A stretch of 64,000 nucleotides of DNA from Fictibacillus sp. BK138. GTDB taxonomy: Bacteria > Bacillota > Bacilli > Bacillales > Fictibacillaceae. The first letter of the stretch is position 1. The number at the start of each line of letters is the position of its first letter. Under the pieces are notes generated by a model. The model ran no database searches and had not been told where the DNA came from. It was given only the letters and a program-made list of their open reading frames with translations. Location: NCBI RefSeq assembly GCF_004216955.1, contig NZ_SGXL01000001.1, positions 1,513,403-1,577,402 on the forward strand, in the 5' to 3' direction. Of this stretch, positions 26,152-34,009 are shown piece by piece. A program made the translations under genes and the position numbers.

Positions 26152-26970
26152 TTATTTCATATTGCCTAATTCTTCAGATCGTCTTACTGCTTTCTTAATA
26201 CATGCTAAAAAAGCATCGTGTACTTGGTATTGATCCAGCTTTCCTATACCCGCTTCAGTCGTTCCACCGGGGCTTGTTACTCTTTTTCGAAGTTCTATTG
26301 GAGATTCTGATGTGTTCTTCAGCATGAGAGAAGCACCGAGGAGTGTCTGAGAAATTAATGTTTTGGCCTCTTCATGGGACAGACTTAAATCTTCAGCTGC
26401 TTTTTGCATCGCTTCAGCAATATAATAAATATAGGCCGGACCGCTGCCAGAGAGTCCTGTAACGATATGAAGCTTTTCTTCTGGTACAAGCGTTACAGTC
26501 CCGATCGTTTCAAAAAGTTCAACTGCTTTTTGTACATGAACATCTGCAGCATATATACCTTTGGAAAGAGCGGTTGCTGAGTATCCGATTGATGCTGATG
26601 TATTAGGCATCGCTCGAAGTACAGGATTATCTTTATTCGTCCATTCTGTAATGGTATCTGTAGATACTCCTGCCATAACAGAAATAATGAGCTGACCTTT
26701 CTGTATAAAAGGTTCAAGACTTTTAACAGCTTGCGAAGCATCCTTAGGCTTAACTGCTAAAATGATAATGTCAACATCGGACACTGCATCCTTTATTGTT
26801 GGAGCAGGGATTACACCGTACTTTGTCTGAAGCTCTGTCAGCCTCTCAGAATTGCTGCGGTTTTTAATCGTGATAAGATTCGCATGCCATTTATTTGTTT
26901 TAATTAGCCCCTCCATGATCGCTTCCGCCATCGCTCCTGCACCAATAAATGCGATTTTTTCTTTTTTCAC
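26152..26970 (-). CDS. proI: Pyrroline-5-carboxylate reductase
   Basis: A 272-residue ProC-family enzyme, the last step of proline synthesis (NADPH reduction of pyrroline-5-carboxylate). The Rossmann start IAFIGAGAMAEAIMEGL and the C-terminal signature ALTGSGPAYIYYIAEA-type segment (here TGLSGSGPAYIYYIAEA) with RKRVTSPGGTTEAG are present. The start is GTG after GGGAGGG; a longer frame runs into the T-box leader and is not coding. Expression is controlled by the proline T-box just upstream. Confidence 0.94.
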   Translation of the reverse strand: MKKEKIAFIGAGAMAEAIMEGLIKTNKWHANLITIKNRSNSERLTELQTKYGVIPAPTIKDAVSDVDIIILAVKPKDASQAVKSLEPFIQKGQLIISVMAGVSTDTITEWTNKDNPVLRAMPNTSASIGYSATALSKGIYAADVHVQKAVELFETIGTVTLVPEEKLHIVTGLSGSGPAYIYYIAEAMQKAAEDLSLSHEEAKTLISQTLLGASLMLKNTSESPIELRKRVTSPGGTTEAGIGKLDQYQVHDAFLACIKKAVRRSEELGNMK

Positions 26971-27000
26971 GACAGATCCCTCCCTCAAATTTTTGAGTAT

Positions 27001-27225
27001 AAAAAAACTCCCAAGTCCTGTTAAAGGACGGATGGGAGTGATCCGTGGTACCACCTTCATTGGCAAAAGTTCTTGCCCGCTCGAAACGCCTGTATCGCAG
27101 AACTGCGCTGGATTTCTCCAGATGCTCTAAGGGTAGGTTCAGCATTTCCTTTTCCGGTGAAATCTTGCAGCCTTCGGATTCCACTCTCTGATCGGGGGAG
27201 AATACTTACTGATCCCTTTCAACGC
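27001..27225 (-). ncRNA. Proline T-box riboswitch of proI
   Basis: On the minus strand: an AGTAAGTA bulge near the 5' end, the AGAGAGTGGAA distal stem-I motif, a specifier loop GAACCTACCC with codon CCT (proline; plus 27135-27137), the T-box AAGGTGGTACCACGG (27043-27057), and a terminator stem ACTCCCA/TGGGAGT (27007-27039) followed by seven T. Uncharged tRNA-Pro would favour the antiterminator. Confidence 0.93.
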
Positions 27226-27315
27226 AAATTATATTTTCCAAATCTTTTATATTTTAAAAAACATTATGCTATGATTTCTATATGTATGTCAACAAGTAAT
27301 TATTTGGAGGAAATC

Positions 27316-28293
27316 ATGACAAAAGCTGCAACTATTATTCCGATAACCCTGCCTACACCATTTGATGTAGGTCCTGTCAATTGCTGCCTCCTTATAGGTG
27401 ATGCGGTTACTCTTATCGATTCTGGTCCAAGAACAAAGGAAGCGAGAGAAGTTCTTCAATCTTCTTTAAAAGAAAACAGACTCTCATTTAAAGATCTGGA
27501 TCAATACATATGTACCCATTATCATCCTGATCATGCTGGTCTCTCGAAAGAAATCCAGCGGGCAGGTGTGGATACACTGATGCTTAAAGAAGCTGTTCCT
27601 TATGTCAGCGGCGACAGTGATTTTATGAAATGGGCCGATTCATTCTATATAGACCTTTATCGTTCTTTCGGTGTGCCAGATTCATTAGGAAGACTAGAAC
27701 TAGTGAAACTGAAAAAATACCGGGAGTTTATTTCTCCTTTCATGCCCGATCTAACACCATTGCCAGGGGAAAGTGTTCCAGGACATGATGGATTTATTTT
27801 CTTAAAAACGCCGGGACATGCTCCTGATCATTTGTCTCTTTACAATAAGGAGCAAGGAATTTTTATCGGCGGAGATGTTCTTTTGCCGCATATTTCATCT
27901 AATGCACTCTTAGAGCCACCGACACTTCATGAAAAGGATCGGCCAAAAACTTTGCTTCAGTACCGTGAGACCCTTCAGAGTCTATTAACGTTAAATCTTG
28001 AAACGGTGTATCCTGGGCATGGCGAACCTTTTGAAAATGCACATGAATTGATACGTAAAAGGCTGCACGATCAGAACGAGCGTGCTAAAGCTATTGAAAA
28101 ACTGTTAAGTGATGAGCCGCTAACCGTATTTGAAATGTGTGTCCGTCTTTTTCCAAAACTGTATGAAAAGCAGCTCGGTTTAGTCGTATCTGAAGTATCA
28201 GGACATCTTGACCTTCTTCAAGAAGAGGGTAGAATCATAAAAGCGGAAGAAGAAGGGCTATTTTATTTTAGACAGACAGGAGCAGTTCGATGA
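27316..28293 (+). CDS. yqjP: Metallo-beta-lactamase fold hydrolase (YqjP-like)
   Basis: A 325-residue MBL-fold protein with motif THYHPDHAG, further metal ligands in KTPGHAPDH, GGDVL and YPGHGEPF, and a C-terminal winged-helix-like segment (VFEMCVRLFPKLYEKQLGLVVSE-type region) as in the glyoxalase II/LACTB2 group. Specific substrate unknown. ATG lies after TTGGAGGAAATC; a longer frame upstream overlaps the T-box on the other strand and is not used. The next gene overlaps by 4 bp (ATGA). Confidence 0.87.
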   Translation: MTKAATIIPITLPTPFDVGPVNCCLLIGDAVTLIDSGPRTKEAREVLQSSLKENRLSFKDLDQYICTHYHPDHAGLSKEIQRAGVDTLMLKEAVPYVSGDSDFMKWADSFYIDLYRSFGVPDSLGRLELVKLKKYREFISPFMPDLTPLPGESVPGHDGFIFLKTPGHAPDHLSLYNKEQGIFIGGDVLLPHISSNALLEPPTLHEKDRPKTLLQYRETLQSLLTLNLETVYPGHGEPFENAHELIRKRLHDQNERAKAIEKLLSDEPLTVFEMCVRLFPKLYEKQLGLVVSEVSGHLDLLQEEGRIIKAEEEGLFYFRQTGAVR

Positions 28294-29081
28294 GTACACT
28301 TAAAAATAAAGTGGTTGCAATTACAGGAGCTTCAGGGGGACTCGGAGCACACCTTGCGCTAGATGCTGCAAAGAAGGGGGCTTTGCCGGTATTGTTCGCA
28401 AGAAGGGAAGACCAGTTGAAAATCGTTCAAGACACAATCCTTAAAGAAACCGGAATAAAAGCCCCTTTCTATACATTAGATGTTTCAGATCCTGATAGTG
28501 TTGAGAAAGTTTTTAATCAAGTTTTAATTGATCAAAAGAACGTACATATCTTAGTGAATAATGCTGGCTTTGGAGTCTTTGAAGAATTTGCAGATGCTCC
28601 CTGGACAAATATCGAGGGCATGTTCTCTACAAATGTCTTAGGTTTGATGGCCTGTACTCGCGCGGTCCTGCCGCATATGTTAAAGAGAGGGAGCGGGCAC
28701 ATCATCAATATCGCATCACAGGCTGGAAAGATCTCAACACCAAAATCAAGTGTGTATGCAGCAACAAAACATGCTGTTCTTGGCTTCTCCAATGGGTTGC
28801 GGCTTGAAGTAGCGCATAGAGGTGTTCACATAACAACAGTTAATCCAGGCCCGATCGCTACAGATTTTTTCACGCTTGCTGACAAATCCGGTAATTATGT
28901 AAAAAATATTCAAAAGTTTATGCTTCAGCCTTCTCACGTTTCACAAAAAATCTTAGAAGCTATGCAGCGCCCTGTACGTGAGATTAATCTGCCTTGGTGG
29001 ATGAATATTGGCAGTACTGCTTATCAAGTTATGCCGCGATTAGTTGAAAAACTCGGTGGAAAATCATTCCGGCAAAAGTAG
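28290..29081 (+). CDS. yqjQ: Short-chain dehydrogenase/reductase (YqjQ-like)
   Basis: A 263-residue SDR. The NAD(P)-binding turn is TGASGGLG, NNAGFG follows, the catalytic Ser is in NIASQAG, and the Tyr/Lys pair in YAATK. Arginine-rich FARRED after the second strand suggests NADPH. The substrate is unknown; it is translationally coupled to the MBL gene and the pair is conserved in B. subtilis, so they may act in one pathway. Confidence 0.87.
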   Translation: MSTLKNKVVAITGASGGLGAHLALDAAKKGALPVLFARREDQLKIVQDTILKETGIKAPFYTLDVSDPDSVEKVFNQVLIDQKNVHILVNNAGFGVFEEFADAPWTNIEGMFSTNVLGLMACTRAVLPHMLKRGSGHIINIASQAGKISTPKSSVYAATKHAVLGFSNGLRLEVAHRGVHITTVNPGPIATDFFTLADKSGNYVKNIQKFMLQPSHVSQKILEAMQRPVREINLPWWMNIGSTAYQVMPRLVEKLGGKSFRQK

Positions 29082-29120
29082 ATTACCGTAATTTTGTTAT
29101 GTAAACTAGAAGATGAATTT

Positions 29121-29267
29121 GTGGATTCACAATCAAAACTCGTGGATTGAGACCTGAAATTTTTGGATTGAGGTCTAAAACTCGTGGATTGAAGCCCGAA
29201 ATTTTTGGATTGGCATCCAAAACTCGTTGATTAAGGGTCAAATCCTCTGGGAAAAGGTCCAGAACTC
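29121..29267 (+). repeat. Intergenic 21-bp-period array 3
   Basis: Seven units begin at 29121, 29142, 29163, 29184, 29205, 29226 and 29247, each exactly 21 bp. Units 1-5 start GTGGATT or TTGGATT. Units alternate between tails AAAACTC and GAAATTT, giving a 42-bp higher-order period. It lies between yqjQ and the shared terminator region. Confidence 0.88.
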
Positions 29268-29279
29268 CTCACATACTGG

Positions 29280-29315
29280 CAGGTTCTGTTTACTGAAGCA
29301 GAACCTGTTATTTAT
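29280..29315 (+). terminator. Terminator between yqjQ and yqzH
   Basis: CAGGTTCTG (29280-29288) pairs with CAGAACCTG (29299-29307), then TTATTTATTTG on the plus strand. It ends at the stop codon of convergent yqzH. Confidence 0.7.
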
Positions 29316-29508
29316 TTGTAAAATAGTCATAAACAACGTCCTGAATGATAGCGTACATCGCTTCTTCCTGATCTTCCTCTGTGATTTGCTCCATTATTTT
29401 CATTTCCAGCTGATCCCATTCTTGTTCGGTCAGCACACAGTCCTCTTCATCCCATAAATAATCCTTTAATGTTCGTAAAATCATTTTGCGAAGCAATGAA
29501 CGATTCAT
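29308..29508 (-). CDS. yqzH: YqzH-like small protein
   Basis: A 66-residue acidic protein (MNRSLLRKMILRTL start, then many Glu/Asp) that resembles B. subtilis YqzH in length, charge and position. Function unknown. On the minus strand AGGTG precedes the ATG. It is convergent with yqjQ and divergent from the uvrX-like polymerase gene. Confidence 0.72.
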   Translation of the reverse strand: MNRSLLRKMILRTLKDYLWDEEDCVLTEQEWDQLEMKIMEQITEEDQEEAMYAIIQDVVYDYFTNK

Positions 29509-29589
29509 TTTAGCACCTGCCTTTCCTTATAAATCCTAGACTTATGAGCTCAAAACGTCAATCTGCAAAAAATGCTGAAAAAATTACCA

Positions 29590-29619
29590 TTGTTATAGGA
29601 ACATATATTCGGTTAAAAT
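29590..29619 (+). promoter_or_regulatory. Promoter of the UvrX-like gene
   Basis: TTGTTA, 18-bp spacer, TAAAAT; a degenerate LexA site lies inside the spacer. Confidence 0.5.
29599..29610 (+). promoter_or_regulatory. Degenerate LexA (SOS) box
   Basis: GAACATATATTC resembles the Bacillus LexA consensus GAAC-N4-GTTC with one change, and lies between the -35 and -10 elements. Confidence 0.5.
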
Positions 29620-29634
29620 AGGTATACATATAAA

Positions 29635-29647
29635 GAACAGATGTTCG
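29635..29647 (+). promoter_or_regulatory. LexA (SOS) box
   Basis: GAACAGATGTTCG is a full GAAC-N4-GTTCG half-site pair, 27 bp before the UvrX-like start codon. Confidence 0.8.
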
Positions 29648-29673
29648 TATTGTGATAAGGGGGCTTGTGACAA

Positions 29674-30930
29674 ATGAACTATGAAGATATGCCTGAGCGT
29701 ACCATTTTGTGTATGGATATGAAAAGCTTTTATGCAAGCTGTGCCGCTGTTCGCTTAGGATTAAACCCGCTCACATGTTATTTAGCAGTGGTGGGAGATA
29801 CAGAGCGGCAGGGTAGTGTCGTTCTTGCTGCCTCTCCGCGATTGAAGGCAGATTTCGGCATCCGCACTGGAAACCGCTTGTTTGAAATTCCTAAAAATAA
29901 AGACATCATTGTAGTGAACGCTCAAATGTCCTTTTTTCTCGAGAGGTCAATGGAAATTACAAAGCTGCTGCACCGTTATGTTCCGCCTGAATCCATCCAC
30001 ACATACAGCGTGGATGAAAGTTTTCTTCAAGCTGACGGAACGGAAAAGTTATGGGGAAGTCCTCAGGAATTAGCTGAAAAAATCCGCCGGGATATCTGGA
30101 GAGAGTTCGGATTGCCGTGTGCGATCGGAATTGGACCGAACATGCTGATGTCAAAGCTTTGCTTAGATCTTGAGGCGAAGAAAAAAGGTGTTGCCGAATG
30201 GGGGTATGAAGATGTTGAAACAAAACTCTGGCCTCTATCTCCCTTAAGCAAAATGTGGGGAATCGGGTCAAGAGTTGAGCGTACCTTAAACAGAATGGGG
30301 ATTGTGACAGTGGGCGATCTGGCACATTATCCGCTCGAACTTTTAGAGAAAAAATTCGGGATCATGGGAAATCAGCTTTACTATCATGCATGGGGAATCG
30401 ATTTATCCGAAATCGGTGCTCCCATCATGCAGGGACAGATCAGCTATGGGAAAAGCCAGATTTTGCTCAGAGATTATACAGATATCACCGAGATCAAACA
30501 TGTCATTCTAGAGATGTGTGAAGAGGTGGCAAGACGTGCAAGAAGAGCAGGGAAAGCAGGGAGGACGATAAGCTTTGGAGTAGGGTACAGCAAAGATGAA
30601 GGGGGCGGAGGTTTTTATCGCTCTAAGACGATCGAGCAGCCATCTAATATTACGATGGAGCTCTATCAAGTTTGTCTGGAATTGTTTCGCACCTTTTATC
30701 AGGGTCAGACTGTACGAAAAATATCGATTGCTCTATCAAACGTGTGTGAGGATACAGAAACACAGCTCACTCTCTTTTCTTTAGATCATCCGAAAAAAAG
30801 ACAAATCGGCTATGTTATGGACGAAATCAGGCAAAAATATGGTTCGAATTCTCTCTTGCGGGCTGTTTCCTATACAAAAGGAGGGACTGCTCTATACAGA
30901 AGCCGTCTATTAGGTGGACATAAAGCATAA
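29674..30930 (+). CDS. uvrX: Y-family DNA polymerase (UvrX/YqjW-like)
   Basis: A 418-residue UmuC-type polymerase with catalytic segments CMDMKSFYASC and SVDESFLQ, IGIGPNMLMSKLC and helix-hairpin-helix MWGIGSRVERTL. QLTLFSLD near the C-terminus is a clamp-binding motif. It is the class found in B. subtilis as YqjW and SP-beta UvrX, linked to damage tolerance. Unlike dinB in this window, it has SOS boxes upstream. The YolD-like gene follows with 13 bp between, the usual partner. Start ATG follows AAGGGGG. Confidence 0.92.
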   Translation: MNYEDMPERTILCMDMKSFYASCAAVRLGLNPLTCYLAVVGDTERQGSVVLAASPRLKADFGIRTGNRLFEIPKNKDIIVVNAQMSFFLERSMEITKLLHRYVPPESIHTYSVDESFLQADGTEKLWGSPQELAEKIRRDIWREFGLPCAIGIGPNMLMSKLCLDLEAKKKGVAEWGYEDVETKLWPLSPLSKMWGIGSRVERTLNRMGIVTVGDLAHYPLELLEKKFGIMGNQLYYHAWGIDLSEIGAPIMQGQISYGKSQILLRDYTDITEIKHVILEMCEEVARRARRAGKAGRTISFGVGYSKDEGGGGFYRSKTIEQPSNITMELYQVCLELFRTFYQGQTVRKISIALSNVCEDTETQLTLFSLDHPKKRQIGYVMDEIRQKYGSNSLLRAVSYTKGGTALYRSRLLGGHKA

Positions 30931-30943
30931 GGAGTGAGAAACG

Positions 30944-31276
30944 GTGATTCGTGACAGAGGAACAATAAAATGGACTGCTATGATGCTCCCGGAACATGTG
31001 AAAATGTTAAGAGAACATCAGAGTGGTCTGGATTATGGAAGAAAACCAGAGCTTGATGAACAAAGATATGAAGAATTTAATGAAATCATTTGTGTCGCGA
31101 TGGAGGAAAACCGGGAACTGAAATTCAAGTATTACCAAAAAGGAAAGATAGCCGAGCTTGCTGGCCATGTTCATTATGTGAACGAAATAAAAAAAGAATT
31201 GCGTGTGATGGATAAAGTGAACACGATGCACCTTTTAAAAGTAATGGACATCGTGGATATCGAATACACCTATTGA
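30944..31276 (+). CDS. yqjX: YolD-like protein
   Basis: A 110-residue protein of the YolD-like family (DRGTIKWTAMMLPEH start, HYVNEIKKELRV later), regularly encoded next to UvrX-type polymerases and thought to assist or regulate them, in analogy with UmuD. The start is GTG after AAGGAGTGAG. It would be induced together with the polymerase through LexA. Confidence 0.88.
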   Translation: MIRDRGTIKWTAMMLPEHVKMLREHQSGLDYGRKPELDEQRYEEFNEIICVAMEENRELKFKYYQKGKIAELAGHVHYVNEIKKELRVMDKVNTMHLLKVMDIVDIEYTY

Positions 31277-31279
31277 AAA

Positions 31280-31311
31280 AGAAGCTGGCTCAAAATTCTG
31301 AGTCAGCTTCT
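31280..31311 (-). terminator. Terminator of the ZIP transporter gene
   Basis: A 13-bp stem AGAAGCTGGCTCA / TGAGTCAGCTTCT (one G-U pair); the T-run TTCTTTTTC follows on the minus strand. Confidence 0.82.
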
Positions 31312-31318
31312 ATGTACG

Positions 31319-32050
31319 TCAGCCAAAAATTTGTGTTAGATAAATCATGATTAACAGTCCGGCTATAAATGATAATGTTGCTGAGCGGGCATGCCCGTCC
31401 CCATGGCTTTCAGGAATAAGTTCTTTATAAACAATAAACAGCATCGCGCCAGCAGCAAAAGACAGTCCATAAGGCACAAGGTTTTCAACGTATGAAGTTA
31501 AAACATAACCGATCATAGCTGTAACGATTTCAACAGCTCCAGTTAAAGTAGCTATTAAAAATGCTTTTAACCTATTCATCTTTTGATGTATTAAAAAGAG
31601 TGCAACAAGCAAACCTTCAGGAGCATTCTGCAAACCGATCGCAAATGCGATCAATCCTCCAAGACCTGTGTTATCACTCGCGTAGCTTACACCTACTGAT
31701 AGTCCCTCAGGAAGGTTATGAAGCGTAATGGCAGCAATAACTAAAGTTGCTTTCGCATCAATGCCTTTAAAAATTCTCGTATGATCTAAGTCTACATGGG
31801 GGACGAATCTTTCTAAGATCAAAAGTGTCAATGTGCCAAGAGTGATGCCGATTGTAAGCACCGTTAAGTTTGATAGTTCAAGCGCTTGAGGTATTAAACT
31901 AAAAGTTGATGCAGCGACCATGATACCTGCGGTAAGCGCAAGCAGTATATCACGGAACCGGTGTGTCACCTGAGACCAGAAAAGAACAGGTAATGCACCA
32001 AAACCGGTTGCTAATGCAGATAAAACACTTCCAAATAAAGCAGCTTCCAT
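31319..32050 (-). CDS. ZIP-family metal transporter
   Basis: A 243-residue membrane protein with about eight segments. The metal-pathway motifs HNLPEG (segment 4) and QNAPEG (segment 5) and the downstream ELIPESH are those of ZupT/GufA-type ZIP carriers, which import zinc or other divalent cations. Metal specificity cannot be told from sequence. On the minus strand AAGGTGGG precedes the ATG. It is divergent from the amidase gene; no Zur or MntR-like operator was noticed. Confidence 0.9.
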   Translation of the reverse strand: MEAALFGSVLSALATGFGALPVLFWSQVTHRFRDILLALTAGIMVAASTFSLIPQALELSNLTVLTIGITLGTLTLLILERFVPHVDLDHTRIFKGIDAKATLVIAAITLHNLPEGLSVGVSYASDNTGLGGLIAFAIGLQNAPEGLLVALFLIHQKMNRLKAFLIATLTGAVEIVTAMIGYVLTSYVENLVPYGLSFAAGAMLFIVYKELIPESHGDGHARSATLSFIAGLLIMIYLTQIFG

Positions 32051-32185
32051 TCAGTTACCCACCTTAGTCAAACATCCATTTTTGATGAAAATAGTCATAT
32101 GGCTCTTTTAGTATACCTTCTTTTCGTTTTTAATAGAAGTAAGCGCAACTAAAGCGTTGGAAATGGATTAAAAGAAGGTGACACT

Positions 32186-33580
32186 TTGAAAGTCATTATT
32201 ATAGATCCGGGTCATGGAGGCAACGATCCTGGCGCGGTAAATAAGAACAGTTTTGAAAAAACATATAACCTGAAAATCGCCAAAAAAATTCAGTCTTATC
32301 TGCAGAACAACTATGAAGTGAAAATATTGATGACCCGCAGCTCAGATGCAACTGTTTCATTAGATGAGAGAACAGATTTTGCTAACAAGCAGAAGGCAGA
32401 TTTTTATCTATCGATTCATCAAAACAGCGGTGGCGGGGAAGGTTTCGAAAGTTATGTATATATAAACGTCGGAGCTGAAACAAAAAAAATACAAAGTGCA
32501 ATACATGCACGTACTGCATCAGTAATGAATAAATACGGAGCTAGAAACAGAGGACAGAAGCAGGCGAATTTTCATGTGCTGAGAGAAACAAGGATGCCCG
32601 CTGTGCTTTTAGAAGTTTTGTTTATCGATAATGCCGGGAACCTTTCTTTATTAAACAGAGAAGATTTTCAAAATGAAGTGTCCGCTGCCATTGCAACAGG
32701 GGTTGCTGCCGGGCTTTCATTAAAACAAAAACAGCAGGAAACGAAGGATCTTTTTATCGCGATAGCCGGTGCCTTTGAACAAAAAGAAAATGCTGAAGCA
32801 AGAGTTAGGTTTTTAGCAGATAAAAAGATTTCAGCATTTATTGACGAAGAGACAATAAACAATAAAAAGTATTACAGAGTACAAGCTGGAGCTTTTCAGA
32901 AAAGAGAAAATGCTGAAGCTCACGTCGTGAAGATACGCGCTTTAGGAGTAACGGATGCCTTTGTAATAGTAAAAGGAGAAGACAGGGGGCAAGGACCTGT
33001 TCCTGAACCTCCAAAACCAGAACCTCCAAAGCCAATACCTCCAACTGGACTATCCATACAAGGAGCAACATTGCTTACAGCCGATGAAATAGAAAGATTT
33101 GTTCGTAAAGTAAATCCGAATGCACCACGATTAGCTGCATTATATGTTCAGCTCGGACAAGTATACGGCATCAGAGGAGACGCAGCATATGCACAAGCTG
33201 TGCATGAAACAGGATATTTCCGCTTTCAGGGGAGTGTAAAAGCTTCTCAAAATAATTTTGCAGGAATTGGTGCAACCGGTAAGACAGAAGGAGCAACATT
33301 TAAAACACCAGAAGAAGGTGTTTTGGCTCATATACAGCATCTATTTGCATATAGTTCCACAGAGTCTTTACCTCCGCAATATCCTTTGGTTGATCCAAGG
33401 TTCAGTCTCGTTCAAAGGGGAAGTGCAACGGCATGGAACCAATTAAATGGAAAGTGGGCAGTTCCGGGTACAAATTACAGCAATATGATACTCGAAATCT
33501 ATAAATCAATGCTCAATGAAACAAAAGCACCTTTGCAGGAAAGAATAAATCAGATAGACCAACAACTAAAAGAAATTTAA
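32186..33580 (+). CDS. Leaderless bifunctional cell-wall hydrolase: amidase, SPOR repeats, glucosaminidase
   Basis: A 464-residue protein. Residues 1-178 are an Amidase_3 domain (IIDPGHGGNDPGA, LSIHQNSGGG, ANFHVLRETRMPAVLLEV) that cuts the muramoyl-L-alanine bond. Two SPOR-type repeats lie at about 188-260 (AIAGAFEQKENAEARV and RVQAGAFQKRENAEAHV), then a Pro-rich hinge with PPKPEPPKP. Residues 290-450 form a GH73 glucosaminidase domain with HETGYF as probable catalytic Glu. No signal peptide exists: the enzyme motif starts at residue 2. That fits mother-cell lysins such as B. subtilis CwlC, which share the first two modules. Start is TTG after AAGGTGA. A terminator overlaps the stop. Confidence 0.88.
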   Translation: MKVIIIDPGHGGNDPGAVNKNSFEKTYNLKIAKKIQSYLQNNYEVKILMTRSSDATVSLDERTDFANKQKADFYLSIHQNSGGGEGFESYVYINVGAETKKIQSAIHARTASVMNKYGARNRGQKQANFHVLRETRMPAVLLEVLFIDNAGNLSLLNREDFQNEVSAAIATGVAAGLSLKQKQQETKDLFIAIAGAFEQKENAEARVRFLADKKISAFIDEETINNKKYYRVQAGAFQKRENAEAHVVKIRALGVTDAFVIVKGEDRGQGPVPEPPKPEPPKPIPPTGLSIQGATLLTADEIERFVRKVNPNAPRLAALYVQLGQVYGIRGDAAYAQAVHETGYFRFQGSVKASQNNFAGIGATGKTEGATFKTPEEGVLAHIQHLFAYSSTESLPPQYPLVDPRFSLVQRGSATAWNQLNGKWAVPGTNYSNMILEIYKSMLNETKAPLQERINQIDQQLKEI

Positions 33581-33607
33581 AGCCGGATTATTTCCCGGCT
33601 TTTTTTA
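33579..33607 (+). terminator. Terminator of the cell-wall hydrolase gene
   Basis: AAAGCCGG pairs with CCGGCTTT, then TTTTT; the stem includes the end of the stop codon. Confidence 0.85.
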
Positions 33608-33670
33608 ATTATAGGAAAAAATAGCCAATAAACGGGGAAGATTATATAATAGAAAATGCTGAATTTAATA

Positions 33671-33919
33671 TTACACGTTACAGGAAGCAAAAAGCCCTGA
33701 TGAGAGAATCTTCTCTTTCAGATGAGTGCTGGGCGGATCACAAACAATTTCAATCGGATCATCTGGATAGATGGAAAGAGCAATAATGCCTAAGAAACTC
33801 TTTCCATCAGCTGTGCGGTCTCCTTTTTTTAGATAAATAGATTCTTGAAAACTGCCTGTAAGCTCTACAAGTTTTGCGGCACGGTCTGCAAAAATGGGTG
33901 CTGTTGCTTTTACAATCAC
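33671..33919 (-). CDS. HPr-like protein lacking the active-site histidine (1)
   Basis: An 82-residue protein that aligns end to end with HPr. GIHARPA of HPr corresponds to PIFADRAA here, so His15 is replaced by Phe and Arg17 by Asp; it cannot accept phosphate from enzyme I. The region around Ser46 is kept: KSFLGIIALSI compares with KSIMGVMSLGI, so regulatory phosphorylation by HPr kinase remains conceivable, as in Crh. Start is GTG seven bases after GGAGG. It is divergent from the TVP38-type gene and followed by a second, more degenerate HPr-like gene beyond it. Confidence 0.75.
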   Translation of the reverse strand: MIVKATAPIFADRAAKLVELTGSFQESIYLKKGDRTADGKSFLGIIALSIYPDDPIEIVCDPPSTHLKEKILSSGLFASCNV

Positions 33920-33941
33920 AATATAACCTCCTTTGCCATCA

Positions 33942-33961
33942 CACATATGTATGGATATGTG
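33942..33961. promoter_or_regulatory. Palindrome between the HPr-like and TVP38-type genes
   Basis: CACATAT-N6-ATATGTG, perfect 7-bp arms in the divergent intergenic space. The half-sites equal those of the PadR-type operator at 38272 in reversed order. Function is inference. Confidence 0.45.
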
Positions 33962-34009
33962 CAGAAGAAGGAAAAATGCTTACTAAATTAGATTTCTCAT
34001 GGAGGAAAT

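Noticed and set aside
26900..27184. 94-codon minus-strand frame upstream of proI
   Set aside because: It runs through the T-box leader RNA, whose structure explains the sequence.
29121..29267. CRISPR array
   Set aside because: Units are contiguous 21-mers without spacers and no cas genes are present.
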